The notes: generated by a model from the letters alone, not told the origin. Counted from the first letter of the stretch, positions 16,618 through 25,837 are shown. The stretch is DNA of 64,000 nt from Bacillota bacterium (GCA_023395595.1 JAEWYO010000038.1:1-64000), one strand, 5' to 3'. A program made the numbers and translations.

Positions 16618-17187
16618 TCAGGAAACAACCTCGTCGTTCGCTCGTTCAAAAATTGAAACGGCACAGCTTCCGTAGCGCTTCGTCTGCGTCAGCTTTGCGC
16701 GTGGTGTGGTCAAACTCGGCGGAAGATTGTCCGCGTGTTCTATGATGACGCGGCCGCCTTCTTTTAGCAATCCCTGTGTGAAGATCTGGTCGGCAGCCGC
16801 CTGCGCGGTGCCGTCCTGATAGGGCGCATCGAGAAACACAAAGTCAAATTGCTCACCCGCCCGCGCAAGATCGTTTAAGCACGAGGCGAAATCTTTACTA
16901 TACACTTGCACGACGGCATCCAACGAGAGCAGTTTTGCGTTTTTACGGATCTGCTCCGCACAGTCGCGATTGTAATCGTTGCAGATCACCTTGCTTGCCC
17001 CGCGGGATGCTGCCTCCAACCCCAGATTGCCGGAGCCGGAAAAAAGATCGAGCACGGTGCTTTGGGGAATCTCAAACTGAATGGAGCCGAAGAGCGCTTC
17101 TTTCACGCGATCCAGCGTCGGGCGTGTGTCCATGCCCTTTGGCGCATCAAACCGGCGGCCGCGTGCCGTTCCCGCGATGATTCTCAA
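16618..17187 (-). CDS. rsmD: 16S rRNA (guanine-966-N2)-methyltransferase
   Basis: Methylates G966 of 16S rRNA using S-adenosylmethionine. The 189-aa product begins MRIIAGTARGRRF and contains TRPTLDRVKEALF and the SAM-binding LDLFSGSGNLGLEAASRGA. The catalytic motif, usually DPPY in this family, reads DAPY here (Asp120-Ala121-Pro122-Tyr123), a conservative but noteworthy change. The start is a TTG preceded by AGGAGGG at ideal spacing. It heads the rsmD-coaD-DivIVA-like unit behind its own promoter. The family call is secure. Confidence 0.93.
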   Translation of the reverse strand: MRIIAGTARGRRFDAPKGMDTRPTLDRVKEALFGSIQFEIPQSTVLDLFSGSGNLGLEAASRGASKVICNDYNRDCAEQIRKNAKLLSLDAVVQVYSKDFASCLNDLARAGEQFDFVFLDAPYQDGTAQAAADQIFTQGLLKEGGRVIIEHADNLPPSLTTPRAKLTQTKRYGSCAVSIFERANDEVVS

Positions 17188-17270
17188 GCGTCCCTCCTGA
17201 ACCGGATTGCTTCCGTGTTACGGCTCTTTTTCGTGTGTGTCCGCAGAAAAAGTCCACAATACGTTACTAT

Positions 17271-17299
17271 AGTATAACACTGCGGTACAGGCGGCACAA
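17271..17299 (-). promoter_or_regulatory. Probable promoter of the rsmD-coaD unit
   Basis: On the minus strand TATACT (17271-17276), with TGT in front of it as an extended -10, is preceded at 17 bases by TTGTGC (17294-17299). A start near 17264 would leave a leader of about 75 bases before rsmD. Confidence 0.5.
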
Positions 17300-17388
17300 G
17301 AAAAAATCGATTGTACGGGTGTTTACGGTGCTTCTCTTTCTGCAGCTAAGTGCCATCCATGCCCGCTGCTTCGTGTCTGACACGAAAG

Positions 17389-18612
17389 CTAAGGCTGAAT
17401 CGGGCCGATGCCCGCCTGCACAAACAAGTCGTACGGATTCACATATTTGCCCTCCGGCGTGACAAGCCCAAGATGCAGGTGGTATGCCGCGCTGTTCCCT
17501 GTGCTGCCAACAATGCCGATCTGCTGGCCTTGCTTGACCGTGTCGCCTTCCTTGACAAACGTGGTCAGCTCAAACATATGATAGTAATGGTAGACGTAGC
17601 CGTACGGGTCTTCGATCATCACATAATAGCCGGGAATCGGCAAAAAGCCGATGTACTTCACCACACCGTCGGTCGCGGACAAAATCGGTGTTTTCGCGCG
17701 GCGCTTGATATCCGTGCCCATGTGCAGGCGCGTCCGGCGGGAGCGCGGGTCGTACCAGCCGTTTTTGATCAGCCCGCCTTTGACGGGATGGATGACCGTC
17801 GCCAGATATTCCGGCGAAAACTGGTGTGTTTCAATCGGCGCCATGCCGCCGTCGTCCAGATAGACCGTATTGAAATAGTCCAGCGCAAGGATTCCTTCCA
17901 CCAGCTCATCATGCGTGCCCGTTCCGGCGAGGTCTTCAAACGATGGCACCGGCCACGTTAGCTTCACACCGGAAAACGCGCTTCCTTCCCGCTCCACCGC
18001 GAGGGATGCAGCGATTGCATCGGTCATACCCTCGCCGAAGATATAGTAGAGCGCGGCGCACTCGCGCCAGCCAAGATGCATCTGCGGCTGCCCTTCGGCG
18101 GAAAGCGGAATCTCGGCTGCGCGGAAATCGCGGCTGATGCTGCGTACACAGGCGGCGGACGATTCGAGAATGGATTGATTCAACGAATCCGCCAACGCGG
18201 TAAACGCGGAAACATTCTGCGCATAGCTGTCGTATACTCCTGGCTCAAATGCATGGAGCGAAGCACTCCATGCCGTCCAGTTCGGGCGAAGACGCGTTTT
18301 CATGAGCCGTGCTGCCGCGTCGAACGAAACATTGACGATTTGGTTTTTCGTCATATTCTTGTTCAGGCTGGTGCGGGAGATGAATCCCGCTTCCCAGCGG
18401 AGCATCTCCGCAGCATAGGCGGCCGAGTCGCCGGAGAGCGTGTTTGCGCCGAGGCATGCCTCGCCCAGAATGGCAATAGCCTGCGAAGGCTCCGGTGTGG
18501 GCTCCGGCTGCGGCGTTGCGGCGGCAAGTGACACGCGAACAGAAGCTGTCGATGCTAGAATCAGCACCGACAGCAAGAGTAAAATTTTACTTTTCTTCTT
18601 TTTTTGTGTCAT
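17389..18612 (-). CDS. Secreted M23 (LytM-type) metallopeptidase
   Basis: Probable peptidoglycan endopeptidase or a regulator of one. Residues 1-30 are a signal peptide or anchor (KKKKSK, then LLLLSVLILASTASV), followed by a short Pro/Thr/Glu linker. Residues 45-270 form a helical region I do not recognise. The C-terminal LytM domain has intact zinc ligands: RLHMGTDI (His297, Asp301) and YHLHLG (His378, His380), plus YHYYHMFE (His342, His345). VKEGDTVKQGQQIGIVGSTG is also typical of M23. The gene lies 21 bases after the L,D-transpeptidase stop, so the two cell-wall proteins are probably cotranscribed. Confidence 0.88.
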   Translation of the reverse strand: MTQKKKKSKILLLLSVLILASTASVRVSLAAATPQPEPTPEPSQAIAILGEACLGANTLSGDSAAYAAEMLRWEAGFISRTSLNKNMTKNQIVNVSFDAAARLMKTRLRPNWTAWSASLHAFEPGVYDSYAQNVSAFTALADSLNQSILESSAACVRSISRDFRAAEIPLSAEGQPQMHLGWRECAALYYIFGEGMTDAIAASLAVEREGSAFSGVKLTWPVPSFEDLAGTGTHDELVEGILALDYFNTVYLDDGGMAPIETHQFSPEYLATVIHPVKGGLIKNGWYDPRSRRTRLHMGTDIKRRAKTPILSATDGVVKYIGFLPIPGYYVMIEDPYGYVYHYYHMFELTTFVKEGDTVKQGQQIGIVGSTGNSAAYHLHLGLVTPEGKYVNPYDLFVQAGIGPIQP

Positions 18613-18633
18613 TCCTTATCGGGACACTTTCCC

Positions 18634-19707
18634 TTACCAACTAGGGGTCGGTTCAGCAGGCGGCGCAGCGGTAGTCGTCTCCGTCGGAGGTGCTGTTACT
18701 TCGCCTCCGGTTCCCGGAGTGGGTGTGGTGCCTGCTGGAAGCGGTGTTTCGGCATCGCCATCGCCAAGATCCGGCAAGGGCAGCGGTGCGTTCTTATACG
18801 GCAGCGTACGCACGAGGCCTTCAATGGTCCAGTTGTCCGTCCAAGGCGCAGTACCTGCTTTGAGTTTGATGCCAGGTATTGACTTCGGCAAAATCAGCTG
18901 TGAGCGAATTGAGCCGGTATCGGTATCCAGCGGATCACCCTTGCGGATCTCGCAGGTGGTGCCATAGCCGATGTTGTACCAAATCCAGCGCGAATCCGGC
19001 ACGGTCAAACGGATGCAAGCGTGGCTTGCCTTTGTGCCGAGATTGTCATACGAATCCTGAATCAGCGAGTTCAGATTCTCCGCCTTGTCATATAGAATCG
19101 AATGGAAATACGTTCTGCTGCGAATCAGCGTGAGGTATTGCGCAGCCTCAAGATTGACAAACTGATAGAAACGACCTTTGGGAACCTGAATTTGGAAGAT
19201 GCCCATCGTAGTCTCGTGGCCATACTCCTTGTTCGGGTTGCCGGAGGAGCAGATCATGTAGCGCACGGGCTGCGTCAGGTCGGGCTTGCCGAACGTAGTG
19301 CCATCGTCGAGGCGCTTATACACCATGACGACCTGCCACTGCAAATCTACGATAATATAGTAGGTCTTAGGATCGGGGTACCCGTCTTTGAGCAGTTCCT
19401 TTGCGGACTTGCCCAAATCATCCGTGCCGCCAACCAGTTCTTCATAGGTCATGTTGACCGTCGGTGCATAGTAGGAAAACGGAAGCGGAGTCGGCGTTGG
19501 TTCCGGCGTTGCGGTGGGCGCAGGCATATCGCCAAAGTCCTCACCGTTGAGATCCACGACCTCCATATTGATCACGACGGGTTCTGGTGTGATTTCCGGT
19601 GTCGGTTCCGCAGCGGGGGTCGCCTCGCCGCAGCCGAACGCAAAAAGAGCGGCAATCACAAGACACGCTAAAAGAAGCGTCTTGGTGAGATGTCGTTCCA
19701 AGGGCAT
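18634..19707 (-). CDS. L,D-transpeptidase (YkuD) lipoprotein
   Basis: Cross-links peptidoglycan peptides through a Cys acyl-enzyme. The ATG at 19707 (357 aa) has AAAGAGG upstream; a longer frame to 19971 is not supported. The N-terminus is a lipoprotein signal (LLLACLVIAALFAFGC, lipid Cys26), followed by a Pro/Thr-rich spacer (residues 31-77). The YkuD domain shows YIIVDLQWQVVMVY, ICSSGNPNKEYGHETTMGIF, FHSILYD (His202) and the active site SHACIRL (His229, Cys231, Arg233), where the usual SHGCIR Gly is Ala. The C-terminus is another Pro/Thr tail. It precedes the M23 peptidase in the same direction, suggesting a wall-remodelling pair. Confidence 0.9.
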   Translation of the reverse strand: MPLERHLTKTLLLACLVIAALFAFGCGEATPAAEPTPEITPEPVVINMEVVDLNGEDFGDMPAPTATPEPTPTPLPFSYYAPTVNMTYEELVGGTDDLGKSAKELLKDGYPDPKTYYIIVDLQWQVVMVYKRLDDGTTFGKPDLTQPVRYMICSSGNPNKEYGHETTMGIFQIQVPKGRFYQFVNLEAAQYLTLIRSRTYFHSILYDKAENLNSLIQDSYDNLGTKASHACIRLTVPDSRWIWYNIGYGTTCEIRKGDPLDTDTGSIRSQLILPKSIPGIKLKAGTAPWTDNWTIEGLVRTLPYKNAPLPLPDLGDGDAETPLPAGTTPTPGTGGEVTAPPTETTTAAPPAEPTPSW

Positions 19708-19891
19708 AATCGTAACCTCTTTAGCATTGATTTGATCGAAAATGCTGTTTCCGGTTTGTTTCTGCGTAAAAAACGCGCAAAAAATGTCGGACAACTGTTT
19801 TCCGAATCTCGTGTATTGTACCACACCACTGCGGGAGATTCTCTTGAAGATGAGAAAGTTCACAATTTTTCCCGATTGCGTTCGCTTCGCT

Positions 19892-20668
19892 CTATTCGTC
19901 TTTCTGCGGTTGGGTTTCATGTTGCATCGGGGTGCGGAGGCTCTCGAGCATATGGAGCGCCTTTGCGCCAAACTCCAGAGAGCTTTCGGTATATGCGCTC
20001 AGCGCGCGGAAGATTTCCCCGCGCACCTGCTCGGATAACTTCACACGATCCATCTCGCTATCTTCCATCACGAGCATGCGGCGCATGCCCTCCAGCGCGG
20101 TCTTGCTCACGGGTTCACCATGCTGCACGCACGCGTTGCAAACCGAGCCCCCTCGCGCGGAAAAGCGGACGATTGCGTCCCCGCGAATATCCCGCCCGCA
20201 CTGCGCGCAGGTTGTGATGGAGGGGCGGTATCCAAGCGTATTGAGAAAGCGAATCAAAAAGCAGCAAAATAAGTCCTGCGGGTTGGATTCGCCGTAAGCC
20301 AGAAACGAGAGCGTATGGTAGAGCAGCGAGAAAAGCGCTTCGTTCGGCTCGTTCTCCGGCGCTGCCTCGTGGCATAGGCGCAGAATCACAGAACCGATCG
20401 AAAAGCGCTCATAATCTTCGCGAATGGGATAAAAGGTTTCCCGGATATCGCAGGCATTGACGGTTGCTTTGTCTTTTCCGGTGTATAGTTCAAATTGTCC
20501 AAACACAAATGGCTGGCATGCGTTGACGAGCGGGCTCTGCGGCTTGCGGCAGCCGCGCGCCTTTGCATCCAGCCGCCCGTGCTGAATCGTAAATATACTC
20601 AATATGCGGTCGCTCTCGCGATAGTTTGCATATCGCGTGACGATTCCTTCCGCGCAGATGACCGACAT
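19892..20668 (-). CDS. recO: DNA repair protein RecO
   Basis: Loads RecA onto SSB-coated DNA with RecR. The 258-aa protein has the N-terminal OB fold (GIVTRYANYRESDRILSIFT, HGRLDAKARGCRKPQS), a helical middle and the C-terminal zinc finger with two Cys-x2-Cys pairs (TTCAQCGRDI and SVCNACVQHG). It is the last gene of phoH-pgpH-ybeY-cdd-era-recO, in the order found throughout Bacillota, 27 bases after era. Confidence 0.93.
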   Translation of the reverse strand: MSVICAEGIVTRYANYRESDRILSIFTIQHGRLDAKARGCRKPQSPLVNACQPFVFGQFELYTGKDKATVNACDIRETFYPIREDYERFSIGSVILRLCHEAAPENEPNEALFSLLYHTLSFLAYGESNPQDLFCCFLIRFLNTLGYRPSITTCAQCGRDIRGDAIVRFSARGGSVCNACVQHGEPVSKTALEGMRRMLVMEDSEMDRVKLSEQVRGEIFRALSAYTESSLEFGAKALHMLESLRTPMQHETQPQKDE

Positions 20669-20694
20669 AACTTGCTCCTACTCGATTGTTTCGC

Positions 20695-21585
20695 TCACTC
20701 GTATCCGAGCTCGTGCAGCATGCCCGGACGGTTGCGCCAGTCTTCCTTAATCTTGATCCAAAGCTGCAGATTGACGGGGCAACCGAGCATCCACTCGATG
20801 TCCTTGCGGGATTCCTGTCCGATTCGTTTGAGCATAGAACCGCCCTTGCCGATGATGATTCCCTTGTGGGATTCCCGTTCGCAATAGATGGTTGCGTACA
20901 CATCCATCATGTCGCGGTCTTCCCTGCGCTCCATCTTGTCCACGCCGACACCAACCCCGTGCGGGACCTCCTCACGCAGCAGGAGCAGCGCTTTTTCGCG
21001 GATCAGTTCGCCAACGATAATCCGCTCCGGCTGGTCGGTGACCATGTCGTCAGGAAAATATTGCGGCCCAGGTACCATGAAGGTGCTGAGCGTTTGCTCC
21101 AGCTCTTCCAGTCCTTTGCCGTTACCTGCTGAACCACGCAAAATCGCTTTGATGAAGCCTTGCTGCTCCAACGTTTCCTGCGCTTCATTGGCCTGGCCAA
21201 GACTTGCCACGTCCGTCTTGTTGATAAACGCGATGACGGGCGCTTTTGCGTGGCTGAGCTTTTCAAGGATCGCCGCGTCGCGTTCCCGCACGCCCTGCTC
21301 CGCGTCGGCAACAAATAGAATTGCTTCCACCTCGTTGATTGCGTCGTAGGCGACTTTTTGCATGTATTCGCCGAGTTTGTTCTTCGGGTTGGTTACGCCC
21401 GGCGTATCGAGAAAGATCATCTGATAATCAGGCTTGGAAAGCACACCCGTGATCTTGTTGCGCGTGGTCTGCGCGCGATCAGACACGATTGCGATCTTTT
21501 GCCCGATGAGTTTGTTGAGCAGCGTCGATTTACCGACGTTCGGACAACCGATGATGGAGACAAATCCGGAGCGAAACGTGTTCAT
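20695..21585 (-). CDS. era: GTPase Era
   Basis: Essential GTPase for 16S rRNA maturation and 30S assembly. The ATG at 21585 overlaps the cdd TGA (ATGA) and has GGAGG seven bases before it, giving 296 aa; the longer frame to 21714 would run inside cdd. G1 is IIGCPNVGKSTL, G2 AQTTRN, G3 DTPG, G4 NKTD, and the C-terminal KH domain has the RNA-binding IIIGKGGSMLKRIG. All GTPase motifs are intact. Confidence 0.97.
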   Translation of the reverse strand: MNTFRSGFVSIIGCPNVGKSTLLNKLIGQKIAIVSDRAQTTRNKITGVLSKPDYQMIFLDTPGVTNPKNKLGEYMQKVAYDAINEVEAILFVADAEQGVRERDAAILEKLSHAKAPVIAFINKTDVASLGQANEAQETLEQQGFIKAILRGSAGNGKGLEELEQTLSTFMVPGPQYFPDDMVTDQPERIIVGELIREKALLLLREEVPHGVGVGVDKMERREDRDMMDVYATIYCERESHKGIIIGKGGSMLKRIGQESRKDIEWMLGCPVNLQLWIKIKEDWRNRPGMLHELGYE

Positions 21586-21995
21586 AGCAGATCCTCCGGT
21601 CCAAAGGAATGCGGCAACAGATCGCCGAGTGTAGATTCGATATAGTTTCGCTTGTTGTCCGCAAACACCACCGGCATGTCGTTCTTGCAAAACTCGCGCA
21701 GTACCTGACGGCAAACGCCGCAGGGTGCCGCCGGATTCTTACCGGAGCAAACGATCACGATGGCGCTAAAGTTTCGTTCGCCTTCCGATACCGCTTTGAA
21801 CATCGCCGTGCGCTCGGCACAGTTGGTCGGCGTGTAGGACGCGCTCTCGATATTGCAGCCCAAATAGTATTTTCCACTCTCGCCTTTCAGGCAAGCGCCA
21901 ACGTTAAAATGAGAATACGGCGTATACGCTTGCTCCATCGCTTCATATGCAAGGTCAAGCATGTGCTCCCGTTCTGTTTCGTTTAATTTGCGCAT
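21582..21995 (-). CDS. cdd: Cytidine deaminase
   Basis: Deaminates cytidine and deoxycytidine to uridine and deoxyuridine. The 137-aa length is that of the small tetrameric form. Zinc ligands and catalytic Glu are in TNCAERTAMF (Cys-Ala-Glu) and APCGVCRQVLREF (Pro-Cys-x2-Cys). It begins 13 bases inside the end of ybeY and ends overlapping era. In most Bacillota dgkA lies between ybeY and cdd; here it is absent. Confidence 0.95.
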   Translation of the reverse strand: MRKLNETEREHMLDLAYEAMEQAYTPYSHFNVGACLKGESGKYYLGCNIESASYTPTNCAERTAMFKAVSEGERNFSAIVIVCSGKNPAAPCGVCRQVLREFCKNDMPVVFADNKRNYIESTLGDLLPHSFGPEDLL

Positions 21996-22432
21996 CGCAA
22001 ATACCCCAGTTCATTCAAAATCTCGTCTTGTTTTGCCAGCATTTTCTGCTCGTCTTGCGGCTCCATGTGATCGTAACCAAGCAGATGCAGCGCGCCGTGC
22101 ACCGCAAGAAACGCGAGTTCGCGCTCCAGCGAATGCCCGAATTCCTCCGCCTGCTCCTCGGCGCGTTCAAAGCAGATTGCGATATCACCCAGGTATCCAT
22201 CCGGCGGGCAGAGGATTGCATCACCTTCCCATGCAGGAAAGGTCAGCACATCCGTGACGCGGTCGATGTTGCGATAGCCTGCGTTGAGCCGCTGGATCTC
22301 CTCCGCGTCCGTCACCAGCACGCAAACATCTCCGCTCGCGCCCTCTTTTTGCAGCGCGGCTTCCACCACGCGGCGAATGAGCGCTTCCGCATCTTGCGGC
22401 AGGCACTCCAGCTCGGTCTGTACGTCAATCAT
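21983..22432 (-). CDS. ybeY: Endoribonuclease YbeY
   Basis: Metal-dependent RNase for 16S rRNA 3' end maturation and ribosome quality control. The 149-aa product carries the zinc motif HGALHLLGYDH (H-x3-H-x5-H) and the upstream NIDRVTDVLTFP segment typical of the family. Its start overlaps the pgpH stop by ATGA and its end overlaps cdd, so it is translated as part of the phoH-era operon. Confidence 0.96.
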   Translation of the reverse strand: MIDVQTELECLPQDAEALIRRVVEAALQKEGASGDVCVLVTDAEEIQRLNAGYRNIDRVTDVLTFPAWEGDAILCPPDGYLGDIAICFERAEEQAEEFGHSLERELAFLAVHGALHLLGYDHMEPQDEQKMLAKQDEILNELGYLRCAN

Positions 22433-24627
22433 GACATCGCCTCCAGCGCAGGATAGCGGATGCGTTCGTGCATCAGCCCCGTGAACGTCACGAGAAAACT
22501 CTTCTCGATCTGGTTGATCTCGCCAAGCGTCAGCGGACTCATCTTGAGCTGTCCGTCGTCCATCTTGCCCTGCACGATCTTTCGCACCATCTCGGCAACC
22601 TCTTCACGCGTGGGTTCGCTCATGGAGCGCACCGCTGCCTCACAGCTATCCGCCAGCATGACGATCGCACTTTCCTTTGTGCTCGGCAGATTTCCTTGAT
22701 AGCGGAACAAACGCTCGATGACAGGTTCGCCGTCCTGCGACTGCATCTGCTTCGCCTTATAGTAGAAATAGGTAACCATCGTCGTGCCGTGGTGTTCGGC
22801 GACAATCTTCTTCACCTCGGACGGCATACGGTAGCGCGAAAGATAGCTCATCGCATCCTTCTGGTGCGCAATGATGAATCCCGCGCTTTCCTCGGGCTGC
22901 AAGGTATCGTGAATGTTCTGCCCGTTCTGGTTCTCTTTGAAATACTGCGGACGGCGCAGCTTGCCAACGTCGTGGTACATCGCGCCCGTTCGCGCAAGCA
23001 GCGCATTTGCGCCGATCGCTTCCGCCGCACCCTCGGCAAGTGATGCAACCATCATGCTGTGATGATAGGTGCCGGGTGCCGCGACCATCATCTTCTTGAG
23101 CAGCGGGTGGTTGGTGTTGGCAAGCTCGTGCAGTCTTGCCGGGGTTACGATATCAAACAGGTTCTCCCAGAGGCTGAGCATGCCCACGCAGAACACGGAG
23201 AGAATCAGCGCCGCCGCCATCTGCAGCCCCGCATAGATCAGCGCGGTGTTCCAGTTGTAGTTGAGAATCATGCCGCCCGCGACCACGACCACCGCACCGG
23301 CAACGCCGCCGAGTGAACCCGCCGCAATCAGCGAACCGCGCCGTCTGCTGCGCTCTGCCGCGACCATGACCATCTGACCCGAGACGAGCATTGCCGCCAT
23401 CGACAGGATCGAATCCGCGCCGAAAAGCGTGGAACCGCTGCCGCCCGCAAGCAGCGAAAGCGACAGCGCAAAGGCGACGTTGACCGCCTCAGCCGTCTTT
23501 CGCGAAACCAGCAGCGTGGTCAACAGTACGCCAAAGACCGCAGGGGTGACGCGTGGGTCGATGATATAGCAAACCCATTCCAGCGTGATGGTCAACCAGA
23601 GGATCAGCGCGAGAATCGTCATCTGCTTGTTGGAGGAGAACGTCTCCTTCTCAAACACGATCAGATACAGCGCCAGCATGGCAAACACACTAAATAGATA
23701 TAGTATCGTACCCGGGGTGAGCTGGCTTGCCGCCTCCGCGCCCTTGACCAAATCGAGCGAGAGGAGCATGTCATATTGCTCCTGCGAGACGGTCTGCCCC
23801 GCCTCGATAATCGTAGCCCCGCGCGCGATATAGATCGGCTCTACCGCGTCCGCGGCCTTTGCCTGTGCGCGCGTCGTCTCCACGGAGTTAACGACATTGG
23901 TCGGCTGCAGATATTCATCGTATACGCTTTCGCCTACCGCTTTGAGCCAGACAGAAAGCGAAGAAACCTTGAGTGCCTTGCTGATTCGCGCGAGGGTCTT
24001 GACCTGATCGGCCTCGGAAACACCCGCCCGCAATTCTGTTTGTAGCGTAGTCGTCACGAGGTCTTTGAGCTGTTTAATCTCCGCATCGGAAGCCTCAAGC
24101 AGCGCATAACCAACCGCAGTATCCGTGATCTTCACGGGAAGCTTTTCGAGCATCGCTGTCAGATCGGCAACCGGGATCACATCCTGCCAGGTCCGCGTAT
24201 CGTCCGCATCCCCGTCGCCGTCGCCAACGGCGGTTTTGCTAGCCGCGCGCGTGGTGTTTGCGGCGTTGCGGAAACTGGCAAGCGCGGAAAAGAAGCTCTG
24301 CGCATTGGAAACCAGCGTATCGGCGAGCTTTTCGTCCACCGCATACACCGGGGCAACATTGTTTCGCGCGGCTTGGCGTAGCGCCTCGGTGTTCACCTGA
24401 TCCACGACCATGCGCGGTGTGGCGATCGCCTCCGTTGCGCGGGAACCGACCGAGACATCATAGCGCTTCGGTGTAAGAGATGTGATGCTCACCAAACACG
24501 CAAGCGCAAAACTAATGCTCATCACAATCACGCCGTAAATGCGCGACTTGGGCTTGGGCTGTGCTTTTTTCTTTTTGGTTTTAACTGGTTTTTGCGTTTC
24601 AGACACGATCTTCTCGTCCTCGTTCAT
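22429..24627 (-). CDS. pgpH: 7TM-HD cyclic-di-AMP phosphodiesterase, PgpH-like
   Basis: By family (Listeria PgpH, Bacillus YqfF) degrades the second messenger c-di-AMP. The 732-aa protein has a Lys-rich cytoplasmic start, one membrane helix (about 33-50), a long extracytoplasmic 7TMR-HDED domain (to about 320), seven membrane helices (about 325-505, for example TILYLFSVFAMLALYLIVF) and a cytoplasmic HD domain: TYHHSMMVASLAEGAA, GAMYHDVGKLRRPQYF and AEHHGTTMVTYFYY. It sits between phoH and ybeY as in nearly all Bacillota. Confidence 0.92.
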   Translation of the reverse strand: MNEDEKIVSETQKPVKTKKKKAQPKPKSRIYGVIVMSISFALACLVSITSLTPKRYDVSVGSRATEAIATPRMVVDQVNTEALRQAARNNVAPVYAVDEKLADTLVSNAQSFFSALASFRNAANTTRAASKTAVGDGDGDADDTRTWQDVIPVADLTAMLEKLPVKITDTAVGYALLEASDAEIKQLKDLVTTTLQTELRAGVSEADQVKTLARISKALKVSSLSVWLKAVGESVYDEYLQPTNVVNSVETTRAQAKAADAVEPIYIARGATIIEAGQTVSQEQYDMLLSLDLVKGAEAASQLTPGTILYLFSVFAMLALYLIVFEKETFSSNKQMTILALILWLTITLEWVCYIIDPRVTPAVFGVLLTTLLVSRKTAEAVNVAFALSLSLLAGGSGSTLFGADSILSMAAMLVSGQMVMVAAERSRRRGSLIAAGSLGGVAGAVVVVAGGMILNYNWNTALIYAGLQMAAALILSVFCVGMLSLWENLFDIVTPARLHELANTNHPLLKKMMVAAPGTYHHSMMVASLAEGAAEAIGANALLARTGAMYHDVGKLRRPQYFKENQNGQNIHDTLQPEESAGFIIAHQKDAMSYLSRYRMPSEVKKIVAEHHGTTMVTYFYYKAKQMQSQDGEPVIERLFRYQGNLPSTKESAIVMLADSCEAAVRSMSEPTREEVAEMVRKIVQGKMDDGQLKMSPLTLGEINQIEKSFLVTFTGLMHERIRYPALEAMS

Positions 24628-24661
24628 TCAGGATAGGCTGCGAAATCCGCAACCGGGGCGA

Positions 24662-25642
24662 TTAGGCGCGCTTTGGCTTCTCAAACTTTTCATATGCACA
24701 GATGATGCGCTGCACCAGTTCGTGGCGCACGACATCTTTATGCGTGAGGTTGATGATCTTGATTCCTTCTACCCCTTCGAGCACCTTGACCGCCTGCACC
24801 AGCCCGCTGGCCTTTTCGCGCGGGAGGTCGATCTGCGTCACATCCCCCGTGACAACCACGCGGGAACCTTCACCGATGCGGGTCAAAAACATCTTCATCT
24901 GTTCGGTGGAGCAGTTCTGTGCTTCGTCGAGAATGATATAGGCATTGTTAAGCGTTCTGCCGCGCATATAGGCAAGCGGGGCGACTTCGATAGCGCCGCG
25001 TTCATAGAGCGCTTTATAGCTCTCCAAGCCGAGAAATTCCTGCATCGCGTCGTAGAGTGGCCTGAGATACGGGTCCACCTTGCTCTGCAGATCGCCCGGC
25101 AGGAAGCCAAGCTTTTCGCCCGCTTCTACGGCCGGCCGCGTGAGAATGATTCGCTCGACATCCTTGTTCTTAAACGCCTGCACCGCCATCGCCACGGCAA
25201 GATATGTCTTGCCTGTTCCGGCGGGGCCGATGCCAAAGACCAGTTCAAACTCCTTGAGCGCCTGCACATACCGTTTCTGCCCAAGGGTTTTGCATTTGAT
25301 CTGACGACCTTTGTTGGTGATTGCAATCACGTCGCCCATGATCTTGTCGATCATGTCCGCGTTGCCCTCTTTGGCGAGGTCTACCGCATATCGAATGCGG
25401 CTGCGGTTGATCTTCTCTCCGCGGCGCTGCATGTCCAGCATCTTCTCGATGACGATGCGCGCAAGGTTTGCGCCTTCCGGCTCCCCCGTGATGCGAATGC
25501 CGTGCTCCTCCGCGCTGATATGCGTGCCGGTCTCGTCCTCCAGAACGCCGATGTTCTCGTCAAACACACCGAACAATCCCAGCAGTTCGTCAACATTCTC
25601 CAGCGGGATTGCAAGCATAACCCGCTCTGTTTCCTGTGTCAA
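24662..25642 (-). CDS. phoH: PhoH-family ATPase
   Basis: P-loop ATPase linked to RNA metabolism; the precise role is unsettled. I choose a TTG at 25642 (326 aa) because AAAGGAG stands eight bases upstream; an ATG at 25681 has no site. N-terminal residues 1-120 are a KH-like region (GTHISAEEHGIRITG). The ATPase has Walker A FGIGPAGTGKTYLAVAM and Walker B AYIILDEAQNCSTEQMKMFL, with RVVVTGDVTQIDLP after it. It is the first gene of the phoH-pgpH-ybeY-cdd-era-recO operon, behind an extended -10 element. Confidence 0.93.
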   Translation of the reverse strand: MTQETERVMLAIPLENVDELLGLFGVFDENIGVLEDETGTHISAEEHGIRITGEPEGANLARIVIEKMLDMQRRGEKINRSRIRYAVDLAKEGNADMIDKIMGDVIAITNKGRQIKCKTLGQKRYVQALKEFELVFGIGPAGTGKTYLAVAMAVQAFKNKDVERIILTRPAVEAGEKLGFLPGDLQSKVDPYLRPLYDAMQEFLGLESYKALYERGAIEVAPLAYMRGRTLNNAYIILDEAQNCSTEQMKMFLTRIGEGSRVVVTGDVTQIDLPREKASGLVQAVKVLEGVEGIKIINLTHKDVVRHELVQRIICAYEKFEKPKRA

Positions 25643-25741
25643 GCAGCGCTCTCCTTTGCTGATGAAATGTTTCCAATCCAACGCGCAACCGGTGTGTTTT
25701 GCGTGTTTTCTTTCGCCGAAAACGCCGTTTGCTTACTCGCG

Positions 25742-25750
25742 ATTATAACA
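25742..25750 (-). promoter_or_regulatory. Extended -10 promoter for the phoH operon
   Basis: On the minus strand TGT directly precedes TATAAT (25742-25747), an extended -10 element. I find no convincing -35 at 16-18 bases. It lies about 100 bases before the phoH start. Confidence 0.45.
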
Positions 25751-25837
25751 CAACCGCACACAAAAAACCACGACAGTCCGCCAAAGCGCTGCGCTTGCTT
25801 CATGGATTGCGCGTAAAATTTCCTTGTCAAACCCATA

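Noticed and set aside
17370..17386. Terminator after the M23 gene (TTCGTGTC-T-GACACGAA)
   Set aside because: Palindromic, but with a one-base centre and no U-run on the minus strand; not called.
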